Of a DNA stretch of 64,000 nt, positions 43,609 through 54,735 are shown one piece after another; positions within the stretch are counted from its first letter, which is position 1; every line of letters starts with the position of its first letter. Position numbers and translations under genes: made by a program. The DNA lies in NCBI RefSeq assembly GCF_000350225.1, contig NW_005178667.1, positions 124,001-188,000 on the forward strand, written 5' to 3'. The stretch comes from Chondrus crispus. Its lineage: Eukaryota > Rhodophyta > Florideophyceae > Gigartinales > Gigartinaceae. Below the pieces are notes generated by a model. The model saw nothing but the letters and a program-made list of their open reading frames with translations. It did no database searches and was not told the DNA's origin.

Positions 43609-46600
43609 ATGCCTACACCCAAGCGCGGAATTAGAAAGGGACAAAGAGGTCTTGGTCGTGGGCGTGGGCGTGGTTCTAGCAGTGCAACTGGAAAAAAGGT
43701 TCGCTCCCTTGAAGAACTTCAGTCAAAGGGACTTGTAGCCGATGCAGAAGTGACCCTCTTTGCCCATGACTTCAAAATCACACGAGGTCAGGCAACGCTG
43801 GAGGAGCATGAAGAGTTCGGTACTCTAGTTCGAGTGGGAACTGCGCATATCACCCTCGGTGCCGAGGGCCAGATGCCGCCCCGAACTTTCGACCTTGCAG
43901 ACATCGGGGACTGGGAGAAAGGTTCGCAATACTTCGTTCTGGTTTAAAAAGTCCATATAGACGACAACCGTTAGACCATCCACCATCCGTACGCTTTCCC
44001 GGCCAATGAGGAGCAACACTGTCCCAAGACACTTGGAGAGATTGCCGACATATGGGCACGATACCCTTGGGACAGTTTCATGATGGCCAAGGGGGTTGTG
44101 TCGGAAATGGAGGGAACGGTCTTTACTCCCACTACCGAGAAAACCTCTAATGTCGAAAATACTGCTCAGACCCCTATGTCCGTTCGAAAGAGATTAAGTT
44201 TATTCGAAGGTGAAGAGCAACAATCGGATACGGCGAAACACATCGTTTCAGCGGTCGTTTCAGATGCATGTGGAAAAATCGGATTGGAAGCAGATGCACC
44301 AAAATCACCTCGTGCGGATTCTTCTAGACGAGACTCTGACAACAGCAGTTCGCCAATGGACGTGGTTAATGTTGATGATGACATCCGGTTTGTGAAGGAA
44401 ATGAGAGTTGCTACACTCGACAACGGCATCGAAATAGACGAGTCTTTTGCCCCAGATATCCCTGAAGTGGATGTGAGCAACTACGGGCAGCATCACGTCC
44501 GGGTCTTAGTCAGTAACATCAGAATCATGGAAGAAACTCTCCAGGAGGTTGATGAAAGACATGTTGAATCAATTACCGAGAGCCTTCTCAAAAACGGGCT
44601 GCTGAAAGCGGCTGGAGCAATCTCTGTGGCCATGCCAGAAGACATGGTCTTCGACCGCTCTACGATGTTGAGGCAGAGAGACGATGGGTTAGATGAGCTG
44701 ATGATGGAACCCCTAATTTGCGACGGTCAGCATCGTGTCACCGGCATGAATAAGGCCAAGGCTACTGACTTGCAAAAGGAAAAGGAGTTCGAATGGATCG
44801 ATGCACAGGTGTGGTACAGGAAGGATGGTAAACCCGTTTCAGACTTGGAAAAACTAGGCATCGGTGCTCTACTCAACGACACCCCGTCGAAGATCCGGTT
44901 CTCAAACTTCACAAATTCCATTCACGCAACTATAGCGGCTGTTCGAATGATGAAGAACCGGTTGGATATGCAGAATCAGCGTACTGTGATGACTGTCGCA
45001 GGTGTCGCAGCCGCGCTAATGAAGCTTTAAGTACTTGGTCCGCTGGGGGCTAAGCAGTACTCTCGATATGCGCACTTGTCACTACGACTTGTGGAGTACG
45101 ATATCGACTACGACACCATCAAAAGCCTCTGCGATACGACCAGGACTATCGGTATCACGCACCTTAGCAACCGTCGGCTTCTCACCCTGCATAGGTCTGG
45201 CATCCTTCTTGGTATTTCATGTGTCGTTGTCTTCTTGCGCGAGGTGGAGACGGACAAACCGACGAACTTCAAGCGTCAGAAGAAAAGGAGAAAGAAGCGC
45301 GGTGCTTTCACTGAGTACGAGAATGCTTTCTTTGAATCCTTTGCTGAAATTTATGAGGATCTTTGCACCATTGCCAACACGTACGAAAAGGAGTCGCAAA
45401 GCGTCTTGGAAATGAAGATTGAGGTCGGCAGAAGCATCAAGATGCGGATTGATGACTTTGTGGCAAGGCAGATGAAGAGTTTCAGGAGTGGAGTTAATGA
45501 ATCTGGGCACCGTTTTGACCAAGACAAGCGTCTCAATATGCTCCGCAAAAAGCTCGTGAAAGCTCTAGCTCCACCTAAGGAGCTTTCTAAGCGAGCTGAC
45601 GAGCCTATCTCTCAAGGTACTTCACGCCAAGTACCTCAAACGACTACGTCTCAAGTTGATACGTTCCAGCCGCCTCGTCACGCGCAAGGGCCTGGGTCCT
45701 CCTCACAGGCCTCATCCGTAACAGTTCGGAGAGGTATTCGCCAAAGGATTAAAACTAATCCATTGTCGATTTCCCTGCAGCTGCCTTTGAAGAAAACAGG
45801 AAAGAGAAAGCGAGGCCAGGAAGATGCTATCCAGTCAACTACGAATATCCGTGCCCTCAACACTGCCTTTGAAGAGAAGGAAGAGGAATTGAGGATATCG
45901 GCTTTATCGCCCGCTGTCGAAAGTGATGTGGCAAGGGAAGATGACGTCGGGGAGTTCGATGACATTCTTCGAGGTCTACTCCCGATCGGGGCACACGAAT
46001 CTGCCGTATGGAATGTTTCGAAGAACCCGGATTGGGTTAACTACGCCTTACTTCCGCCGAGTCAGTTGCCGAAAGGGAATCCGATAACGCATCAAACTCC
46101 TTGGCTTCGTTCTTTGTGCATACCAGTTAGTCACCGAGCGAATTGCCTGGTCGAAAGGATAGACTTGGTGCGAATTCATCATGCCGTGTACTATCACGCC
46201 GCGGCTATGCGACAAAAGGAACTCGGGTCGACGAAGTCCAACGTGTTCATGAAAGCGCTGCCGTCCACGGGTCTGAGTCCTAATACGGCCCTGAAGTACA
46301 AGGAGGAACAGGCTCTTTGAGCCGCAGCCATGGAATTAGACAATGTCGCTAATGAATACTTCCTGGCCAAGGCGACTGAGCTGCGGGAGAAGGGCTTCGT
46401 CATTCTTGAAAGTTTCGGAAGTGACAGTGGTGTGCCATCCAACCTCGCTTTCGAAGCCCCTCTCCATGGAGGGGACGTCATCGAAGAGATGATAGAATAC
46501 AACGAAGCAATATTCTCTGGCGAAGATGCGATGAAGAATGAAGCAAATCACAAAGTGTGGAGCCCCATCTTCAACGTCGATCCCGAGACAGATAGAAAAC

Positions 46601-47265
46601 ACCGAAATAAGGGCATCGGACGCTACATCACCACGCTAGCAGGTGTTTCGTCCGAAGTCGAACAGAATGCCGATACAGTTTGGGTGGCAAGGAAGCGCGC
46701 TATGATGGACGTCCGCCTGGCGCAAATTGCTGTTGCACTTCGACTCGTGGACCCTGAAAAGGGCACTTCGGGGATGGGTGTTCCGAAGTCTGGGGGTCGC
46801 TTCTTGCTGACGGGGAAGTGTTGTCCTCGGCAGTCCCTCCATACAGACTTTGGCGTTGGAAAATCTAAGAATGGAAACCTGGAATACGCAAGGAATCCTG
46901 GATACTTCTTTATTTGTTCTGGTGAAAATGGATTCCCCCTTTAGGTTTGTCCGTTCTCTCATCACTTCACAGTGAAGGATTCAATAGCCCAGAGACACAT
47001 TTCCATGGGTGTGCAGGTGAAGAAGGTCCACGTTCCACCGACTCTGTCTTCATTGGAAGAGGAGATCTCTCACATGCTGGTGCTTCGTACGGGGATAGCA
47101 TATCACCCGGTGCGACGTCTCAGATTGGACTTGGCTCTGCAAAGAAGGATGGTCACGTGGTTCGCTATCATCTATAATTCGTTCCTAGAGGACAGAAGCT
47201 GCTGGATTCAGTTCACAGGAATCCGTCCTTTACCCCTCACTTTCAATTTTACCATAGGCCTGTTG
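43609..47265 (+). pseudogene. DGQHR/ParB-like and 2OG-Fe(II) dioxygenase gene
   Basis: ATG at 43609 (MPTPKRGIRKGQRG, basic and Gly/Arg-rich). The same frame continues for about 3.4 kb with in-frame stops at 43945, 43972, 45028, 46318 and 46942. Around 47030 the frame changes once, with another stop at 47175. A ParB/sulfiredoxin-like region spans about 44490-44920: DERHVESITESLLKNGLL, then LICDGQHRVTGM (Asp codon 44722). DGQHR is the signature of DndB-type proteins. A basic, low-complexity linker follows (RQKKRRKKRG, KKTGKRKRGQ). The C-terminal dioxygenase has HTDFG (His 46840, Asp 46846), GDLSHAGASYGD (His 47073) and RYHL (Arg 47163), the metal and 2-oxoglutarate ligands of the fold. Whether this is one gene or several cannot be settled, but the frame is shared. 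Confidence 0.6.
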
Positions 47266-47276
47266 CACTTATCAGT

Positions 47277-47477
47277 GTGGCAACTATGATTAAAAGAACA
47301 ATCATTCAATGGGACATGAGTTACAGTCAAAGCCTTCTGGACTGTGGCAACTGTGATTAAAAGAACAGTCATTCCATGACACCTGAGTTACTGTCAAAGC
47401 ATTCCGGACTGTGGCAACTATGATTAAAAGGACAGTTATTCAATGACACATGACTGACTGGCAAAGCATTCTGGACT
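47277..47477. repeat. Three 67-bp tandem repeats
   Basis: GTGGCAACTATGATTAAAAG starts at 47277, 47344 and 47411, spaced exactly 67 bp. They lie at or just past the end of the dioxygenase gene and may be in its 3' untranslated region. Confidence 0.85.
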
Positions 47478-47863
47478 GGAAGATGTAGGTAGATTTGTAG
47501 CCCATGCCCTACTGGAAAAGTGCACGTGCAAGTCCGATGGGACTTAGACTCTGAGCAGAGCTGTGATCCATAAATGTGACCGTTACAAAAATGGTGATTT
47601 CACATTAATGATATATATATGTATATACTGACTACGTTCGAATGGTTACCCCAACTCTTTAGTCTTCGGTATATATTTCAAACAAATTTGTCAAGTATCA
47701 CTTTCCAAGGGAAATTAACAGAGGAAGATACCATCCACCAGTTGATAATGGTATCAGATCTTTGCAATGGCCTCCAATTCGAGAGTGATATGAAGAAGAA
47801 AGTAAGGCATGGTTCCCAGCAACAGCCACTAGTCTCAACTACCTTCATGACGATCGAGGAGAG
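47478..47863. other. Interval between repeats and next gene, nothing firm seen
   Basis: About 390 bp, including a TATATATATG run near 47613. An open frame at 47619-47927 (QGKLTEEDTIHQLIM) may be an upstream part of the next gene in another frame, but no homology can be claimed. Confidence 0.35.
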
Positions 47864-48972
47864 GTGCTCAAGGGGACTATTGAATACAAGGCTGCGTTTA
47901 GATTCAAGGCATGTAAAAGCAAGGTGACTTTCAAGGCGGGAAACGAGTTTGTACAAGATGGACAAAAGTTTAGCTGGAGACTCAAAGATACATCCGTGCG
48001 ATTGGATATCAGCGCAAGCTCAAGCATGGCAAGCGGGGCGATGGATGTAGATGATATCGACTATGCTCCAGGTAGTTCCATGGTAGAAAATGCAGGAAGC
48101 TCAACCATACGACGAATGTGTCACTTGACCAGAAGACAATCAAAGATACACGGGAGGTAAATGCCCTTTCCAGACGCCTTCAGTACCTTGGGGAAGTAGT
48201 GAAAGGACAGCAATCCTCTATTACGACTGCGCTATGGACTCAGAACTCGCTCCTCACTTCTGCTGGGGGCTCCAATATTCCTCTTAAATTTATTTCGTTG
48301 CGTCTAGAGCATTGGTTACTCAAGACGCCGACACGTCCTACCCCGGGTGAAATGACTCGTGGGACGAAATGTTTTGTGCAAGACTCATATAAGGCGCGAG
48401 CAGACTGCACATTGCTCCAGTTTGATTCCATATCCGAAAGAGTCAAAGCTCAGCTACGAACAAATGTTTCTATTCTTCCAGAGGATTATATGTGCAGGAA
48501 ATCAGTTGTGAAGGAGACGAGTATATACTTCAGGAGCTTCTTAGACCTGTCAGAAGCACTCGGACCAGCATCACCGCAAGTTGTCAGAGACCTGATCATC
48601 GCAAAGAGGCGGGAAAAAGGTACCGACAATTGCGTGTCTGCTAGAGTGATAGGCTGTATGGCCGGTCCCAACACCAAATATCTTTCTGACCCGTGCTATA
48701 TGACAATTGGAGATTCGTTTGCTGTTATGAGGGATGACGAGGATGAACAACGGCACGTTGTATTTCGTCGGGATTGCACTTGGGATTCCATAGAGAAGAC
48801 CTACTCCCATCCACTGGAATCCATAAGACTATCTGAGCTCCACTTCCAAGAACGCATTTCCAAGGAATGGGTGCTGAAAACGTGGTCAGCGGACCATCTG
48901 ACCGGAAGTAGTCGTTCTACCTGCGATGGAATCTTCAATCCAGTCCTTGTAAATCTATATTTGCTGATGTAA
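47864..48972 (+). pseudogene. Unrecognised gene of CACTA-type element
   Basis: Two overlapping open stretches in different frames: 47864-48160 and 48118-48972 (284 codons; ALSRRLQYLGEVVKGQQ, YMTIGDSFAVMRDDEDEQ). Codon use and composition look coding, with balanced charged and hydrophobic residues, but I do not recognise a family. It lies between the dioxygenase gene (same strand) and a convergent minus-strand gene. One frame change is needed for a single product. It could be the 3' part of a larger gene beginning near 47690. Confidence 0.45.
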
Positions 48973-49181
48973 ATCGCAGCGACGTACTAGGAGTACTTCA
49001 AGTGCACATCCCTTTCCTCTCTATCAAAGTCTCTGCGCATGTGAAGCAATTCATCAATGTTGCCAAATTTCTGGACCTTTTTAACTAAACTCAATTCATT
49101 CATGCTACAGTAATCTCCCGCTTTACTCATTTATCACTTTAATGAACTAAGATGTATCACTATCACATGAAATACGACCCC
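48973..49181. other. Convergent intergenic spacer
   Basis: AT-rich, with no gene and no repeat. It presumably contains the two 3' ends of the flanking converging genes. Confidence 0.45.
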
Positions 49182-50992
49182 TTATAAATCGAAGTCTTGG
49201 ACTATGAATACATCGTCATCGTCTTCGACTTGATTCGTCTGGATTTCATCGTCACCGTCCACCACGCTCAGATCATCATTATCCTCGTGATGTGAACCTG
49301 AACGGACCGGGGGATCGTGCACAGAGTTGTACATATCCACGGACATCACCAGCTTCTCCTTCAAAATACTGGACAGTTGTTGTGGAAGCTCACCCCGCTT
49401 TTCTCCCTGTCCTTCAGTCAAAAGATCTGAGTAGAGCGATCTCAGTCGCGACCGCCGTGCATCATTATGTTGATCCTGGCTATCCGCTTCATGCAACATC
49501 TGCTCGTTTCCAGAAAATGCACCGCTCGACTCAATCACCTTCATCAGCATGACCTCCCGGAACAGGACAGCAGTCATGTAAATTACACGAAGGATTCCTT
49601 GGATATTGAATGCAGGTCTTCATCACTGCCGCACCTGGTAAAAGCAACCAAGAACTTCAAGGCGACGTGCATGGCATTGAGTCGGATAACAATTTCTCGA
49701 GTCTCCTTCCTTCCATCCTTGTCTTTCGTCTCAACATCATACGTAGCGATGAATATGAAGGGTTCACTTTCAGAAAGCAGCTTCTTCCACGCTATCCTAT
49801 TCATGGGGTTCACCTCAGCGACCGACTTCATAGCAGTACGACAGGTTCCGTCTGGGATATCTTGGAGGTTCATGTGCGGGCGGGGTGGATTCTCATACCG
49901 GAATGAGACCCCATTTCACTTTGGAAAACATATGAGAAGTTTTGAAAGAAGGATTTCCGCCCAAGCTCCCTGGACTTGTTCAGAAACTGATTACCCATCT
50001 TGAAAACGCGGCGAACGATCTCAACCCTAATGTCTTCGTCCTTGATGAATCCAATTGGCTCATCTTCCCCCATCTTATCGCTTCGACGCCGAGCCACACG
50101 CCGGGCCTTCTTGATGGCCGTTGAAGCAAATTCTTCGTTGAAGAAAGACTCGACTGTGATAATTCTTATGTAGCCCGGCCTCAGCCAAAAAGGTTTCTCA
50201 GCGGTCTTCAGCTTCCCGCGGATGTTCGGATGTACCATTTCGAGTGACTTCGTCCCAATACTCGGGGTTTTCATTGCATTTGCAATCAAGCTCTTTCCCC
50301 AAGCCTTTCGCAGCACCAGATACTGACGGGCTTGCTTCGTACCCAGCAGCTCCTCGGTTTTATCCTCGCTTGGGTCCCTTTTCCACAAAAGGACCTTGAC
50401 AAGTAAAAGTCCGAACCCCAACACTTCGGAACTATTGACGTCCAAGCGAAGCTTCTCAGATTGTGAGTCACGACTCCCACCTTCAAAAGATTCCGTCGCT
50501 TTCTTTCTCTGAGGAAGAACTCTCATGGTGCAAATTATCCGCGCTTTTGTAAAGATAATGCACATGAATTTCCCTCCAAATATGTCCTCCATAGGCCTGA
50601 GGAGGTCGATCAAAGAGGCCTTCTCGGCTGCTTTCCCGTCTTCGGCAGTGCGGAATTCAGAAGAACAATGTTGACGGCGTCCTGGCAGCGTGATAACATC
50701 CTCTCTAAAGTGGAGATGCGAGAAGATACAGCCTTGATTGCACCAAGAATTTCCCTCTTTTCAATGGTAAGCTGCTTCTCCAAACGAGCATGCAGTTCCC
50801 GCATGACGCGAAGTACTCCGTGGTTAGAGTCTTCCTCAAATTCTTGAGAGAAATTGGAGCCCCGTGGCTGACTCGGCAAGGAACCTGCCACGGACTCACG
50901 ACGCGTGGGAACGATGACGTCTTCCACAACTTGAGTTTGGACGACTTCGTCCATCTCTGCTGCACTAGCCTGCACAATGTCGTCGACGTCCT
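49182..50992 (-). pseudogene. Unrecognised coiled-coil gene of CACTA-type element, main part
   Basis: Minus-strand open stretches in successive frames: 50992-50610 with a coiled coil (LHARLEKQLTIEKREILGAI); 50613-49870 (GKSLIANAMKTPSIGTKS, KKARRVARRRSDKMGED); 49873-49583; and 49577-49182 with an acidic tail (DDDDVFIVQDFDL). At least three frame changes. The fifth of the reading nearest 50992 is acidic. It is interrupted upstream at TSD GTCCT (50988-50992) by the third Gypsy element and continues at 63069. CACTA elements usually encode a second, DNA-binding protein (TNPA in maize En/Spm). This gene is in the position for one, but no homology is visible. Confidence 0.45.
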
Positions 50993-51625
50993 TGTCGTGC
51001 ACTGAGGGGGAAGTGTGGGATCCCCCTCTGACAGAGCGCGCGCGTTCGGGGGCGCGTGTAGGGGGGGTTATCGGGAGACCACCCGTAAGGGACCGGTACG
51101 GGGCCGGGCGCGAAGTGCAGTAGGGAAAGTAAGGGAAAATGTGGGGAAACAGAGCCCAGGAGGGGCGGAGCGGTAAGGACAGCTGTCGCGCAGAGAGCCG
51201 AGCGTGGCGGGACGACGCGCGCGGTAGAGGCAGGAGGGAATCGGGACGTAGATGGCTCGCAGGGTACCGTCGTGGGACGGGGACCGACGCGAGGCTACGA
51301 CTCCGTTCCAGAAACCCGAGTTGTAGACCCCAAGCTTCGTAAGGATTTACTTAGGGTCGGACGTCGGCTATATACTAGCCGACGTCGGAGCTATAATTAA
51401 TTAAACTAAAAGATACTAAATTAAAACGACGGCGGCGACGACCGGAGAAACTCCCCTTGGGGAGGTATGACAACCACTACACGTGGGGGGGGTGACACCT
51501 GGACACAGGAGCCTTGACGCCTGGTTACACGTGGCGCGCGGGACACGTGTGTCCCGGAGAAGGAGTCGTGCTGGCCGGGGACAGGTGTCCCCTGGAAAAA
51601 GGGAAAGGTGGGTCAGTGCACTACA
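50993..51625 (-). repeat. 3' LTR of third Gypsy element
   Basis: 633 bp, TGTCGTGCACTG...CAGTGCACTACA on the plus strand. The first roughly 370 bp match the outer element's LTR closely. The remainder differs and has repeated CACGTG and TGTCCC words. Confidence 0.93.
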
Positions 51626-51789
51626 TAGCCCCCGCTTAGAATAGAGCGTCCTCGCGAACCCTGGTTTCGGCGACTGGTGGACCACCGGTGGTCTGGCACG
51701 GGACATCGCCTTGTCCGGAGTTATGAGGGGGGGGGCGGGCACCTGCCAGCCGCGATGTCCACTTCTTCACGCCACGCGCACTTCTTCGT

Positions 51790-52150
51790 ACCAGCACGCG
51801 TACCTGTCCGCCTGGACGAGCGCGATGTCCTCCGATGCTCCCTGTTCGCAACAACGAGCGCGATGTCCTCCGATGCGTCCTTCCTTGCGCCAACGAGCGC
51901 GGTGTTCTCCGATGCGCCCTTCCTCGCGCCAACGAGCGCGGTGTTCTCCGATGCGCCCTTCCTCGCGCCAACGAGCGCGGTGTTCTCCGATACCTGTCCT
52001 TCCTCGCGCCAACGAGCGCGGTGTTCTCTGATACCTGTCCGCCTGGACGAGCGCGATGTCCTCCCATGCTTCCTTCCTCACGCCAACGAGCGCGGTGTTC
52101 TCCCACGCTCCCTTCCTTGCGCCACGAGCGCGGTTTTCCGCGGCCTCCGG
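51790..52150. repeat. 39-bp tandem repeats in third element
   Basis: About eight imperfect copies of a unit around CTTCCTCGCGCCAACGAGCG, for example at 51881 and 51920, exactly 39 bp apart. Because 39 is a multiple of three, all frames stay open and give 13-residue repeats such as GEHRARWREEGRI. These are probably not genes. Confidence 0.85.
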
Positions 52151-52326
52151 GTCGTGTGGAATACGATGGAAACGGATACGCGAACGGCGCGGAGAGGGAC
52201 ACGGCCAGCGCACGCCGGGGGGGGGCGTGGCTCGAGCCCGGGTTGCCCCTTCGAGGACAGGTGTCCCGGCGGAGGGCAGGTGTCCCGTAACAGGGGGCGG
52301 CAGTCCGGGCCTTACATATGTACCGT

Positions 52327-52345
52327 AGCCCCCCCTTATACTCGG
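52327..52345 (-). other. Internal second copy of the polypurine region of third element
   Basis: GTAGCCCCCCCTTATACTCG resembles the sequence directly inside the 3' LTR (TAGCCCCCGCTTAGAATAGAGCG at 51626), and the likeness continues (GCGTC..GCGA..CCCTG). The element therefore has two polypurine-like sites about 700 bp apart. Confidence 0.5.
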
Positions 52346-52768
52346 GCGTCGCGAGCCCTGACTATGGCGGCTCGTGTACCGCCGGGGGACTAGACGATCC
52401 CCGGCCAGCCATGATCGGGGGCGGAACGTAGGTGGCTGAGGGCAACGGTATTCGTGGGTCCCCTGAAGTGGGTCGGCGCCCAGAGCCACACCGCAGCAGC
52501 TCACCTTCGGTGCCCCTTCCCCCCTTTTGTTTTGTGACAACTCTGCCTTTCGACGCGCGAACGCGGAGCCCACGATACGCAAAGTACGCCGTCCCAGTCC
52601 CTTACCTCCGTGGCGCCGACGTGATAGAGGTCCGCGGCGGTGGCATCCCCGAGCGAACGCGTACCGTCCCGCCTCTCCGAGATGCACGCGCCGATGTACC
52701 CGCCCGGGGGAGTCTCGGCCCTCGAGGGCGAGCTGTGGCCCCGACCTCGAGACTTATGAGGTCGGAAC

Positions 52769-54221
52769 TTGTACGACGATGCGCTACTCTTCGAGCGAGC
52801 CCCTTTTATGGCGCCGGAGGGTTTGCGCGACGCGGAATTGATCCGTGCGTACGCGACGTCTACTGGGGAACTCCCTGGGGGTTTGAGCGTGGCAGCTGTC
52901 GGCTCTCGCGACTTCTCGCGCCGCCTGGTCGTGGAGCCGGCTTTGTTACGTCCGGAATTCAGACGGGTGAACACGGAGACCCGTGTGGCCTTCGTGGAAT
53001 TAATTCGCCAACGTATACGCCGTACCCCCTGCAACAAGCTTGTCCCTCGGGCTTGGAACCTGGACACCTGGGCGTATCGGGCGGATGGGGACCGGGGGTA
53101 CGTTGCGAATCTGAAACGAATATTTGATGAGCTCCGCATCTGGGAGGAAGAACCCTCGGTGGCCATGATGGCCTGGGACCGATCTCTGTTGCCGGAGGAC
53201 TTCGCTCGATCCCCAGATCGGAGGCGCGACCCCGCGATGCATGCCAAGCTCAAGTTTGAGCGACGCATGCGTATTCGGATGGGGGTGTTCGTCGCTTACG
53301 AATGGGTGGAGGTAAAGACATTCGATCGGACGGTGTTGAGCACGCGGTATCCTGAGATACCGGCGTGGTTTGCGCAGTACGAAGTCCCTGCGGACTTCAT
53401 TGCGGAAATTCCCCCCGTGCGTGATGTACTTTGGACTGAGTCTCACGGAGGACCCTCAGTCCGCACGCTGGATGGTTTTTCTCAGCGAGTGGCTCGCCTT
53501 AGTTGCGGGACGGTTCTTGAAGTACGCCCACGAGGGGCGGTTATTCATCCTCCCGACCATGGTCGTGGAGTGGTTGCACCGGCTGGACTTGACGCGCATC
53601 CTGGGTAGCACAGAAGCACAGCGACAGTTACGGGTCCTCCTGGCTCTCCACGGGGACATCGACTGGTCGCGCGTCCCTTACGCCCAGGGCCATCACTTCG
53701 ACAACCCCCGGAGCACGCACTACTCGCCTGGGAGACAGCATGACGCGGGCCGCCCGGACCGTGGCAACTGGGTCCGGCTCGAGAGCGGAACGCTTCGCCT
53801 GGACCAACCGGAATTACTGAGGGGAGGGGAAGGGGTTGCCGAAGGAGGCGGCGGAGGGGGACGTTCCGGAGAAGTCCGGGTCGCGGAGCGAGAGGGCGAG
53901 GGTCGGCGCGTCCGGCGTTGCGGCGTCGGTTTTGGGAAGGGTACTGAGGACCCCCGCCCGAGGGGGGTGGAGCGACGCGATACAGCGACGATGACGGACG
54001 CCGAGCTGCGCGGTTGGCTGAAGGATCCGCAATGGCGAGAACAGCAACATCGTCTGCTCGCGGAGGGGACGTCGGAGCCGAGCGAGGTCGCGGCAGGTGA
54101 GCCCGCGGGGGACGCGCTCGCGGCCTCCTCGTCGCCGGTGCCGGGCGACCACGCTGTGAGGACCCCGACGGCCGTCGCCTCCGGAGGGCTCGTGCCGCAC
54201 GAGGGGGGACGCGACGCGTAA
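52769..54221 (+). pseudogene. Antisense reading frame in third Gypsy element (homologue of 2136-3737)
   Basis: It lies opposite to gag-pol, between pol and the 3' LTR. It matches the outer element's antisense protein through DAELIRAYATSTGELPG, RRTPCNKLVPRAWNLDTWAY, KLKFERRMRIRMGVFVAYEW, QYEVPADFIAEIPP and FLSEWLALVAGRFL, with a variable Gly/Arg-rich tail. I estimate well over half the residues are identical across about 300 positions. Family unknown. About one break. Confidence 0.65.
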
Positions 54222-54235
54222 GGTCGGTGTTACCG

Positions 54236-54735
54236 CGCGTAGCAGCGTGCCGGAGACGATCGGCGATTACCGCGGTGCGGCAGGTAGTCTCGCCCAAGGC
54301 GAGGGAGTATACGACATGAAGTCGGAAGTAGGGCCGCGGCGCGTGGCGGTGACGGCGGGCCGTCAGCGAACAGCACAGTGCGGGAGGTAGTCCTCGTTGA
54401 GTCGAGGGAATATAACGACACGAAGTCGGAAGTAGGGTCGCGGCGCGCGGCGGTGAGGGCGGACCGTCAGCGACAGCGCAGTGCGGAAGGTAATTCTCGT
54501 CGATGGCGAGGGAATAAAACGACACGAAGTCGGAAGTGGGGTCGCGGCGCGCGGCGGTGAGGGCGGGCCGTCAGCGACAGCGCAGCGCGGAAGGTAATTC
54601 TCGTCGAGGGCGAGGGAATAAAACGACACGAAGTCGGGAGTAGGGACGCGGCGCGCGGCGGTGAGGGCGGGCCGTCAGCGACAGCGCAGCGCGGATGGTA
54701 ATTCTCGTCGGGGGCGAGGGAATAAAACGTCCCTA
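54236..54735. repeat. 104-bp tandem repeats in third element
   Basis: CGACACGAAGTCGG-like words start at 54312, 54416, 54520 and 54624, spaced exactly 104 bp, in about 4.7 copies with one diverged at each end. They lie immediately after the antisense frame. Confidence 0.88.

Noticed and set aside
43609-47265. Bacterial contamination suggested by a DndB/ParB-like motif
   Set aside because: The gene is embedded in a eukaryotic CACTA-type element, shares an inverted repeat with a SET-containing gene and has a Gypsy element inserted in the same unit.
51767-52687. Long open frames on both strands over the 39-bp repeats
   Set aside because: A 39-bp unit keeps every frame open. The products are pure 13-residue repeats on both strands, so openness is not evidence of a gene.
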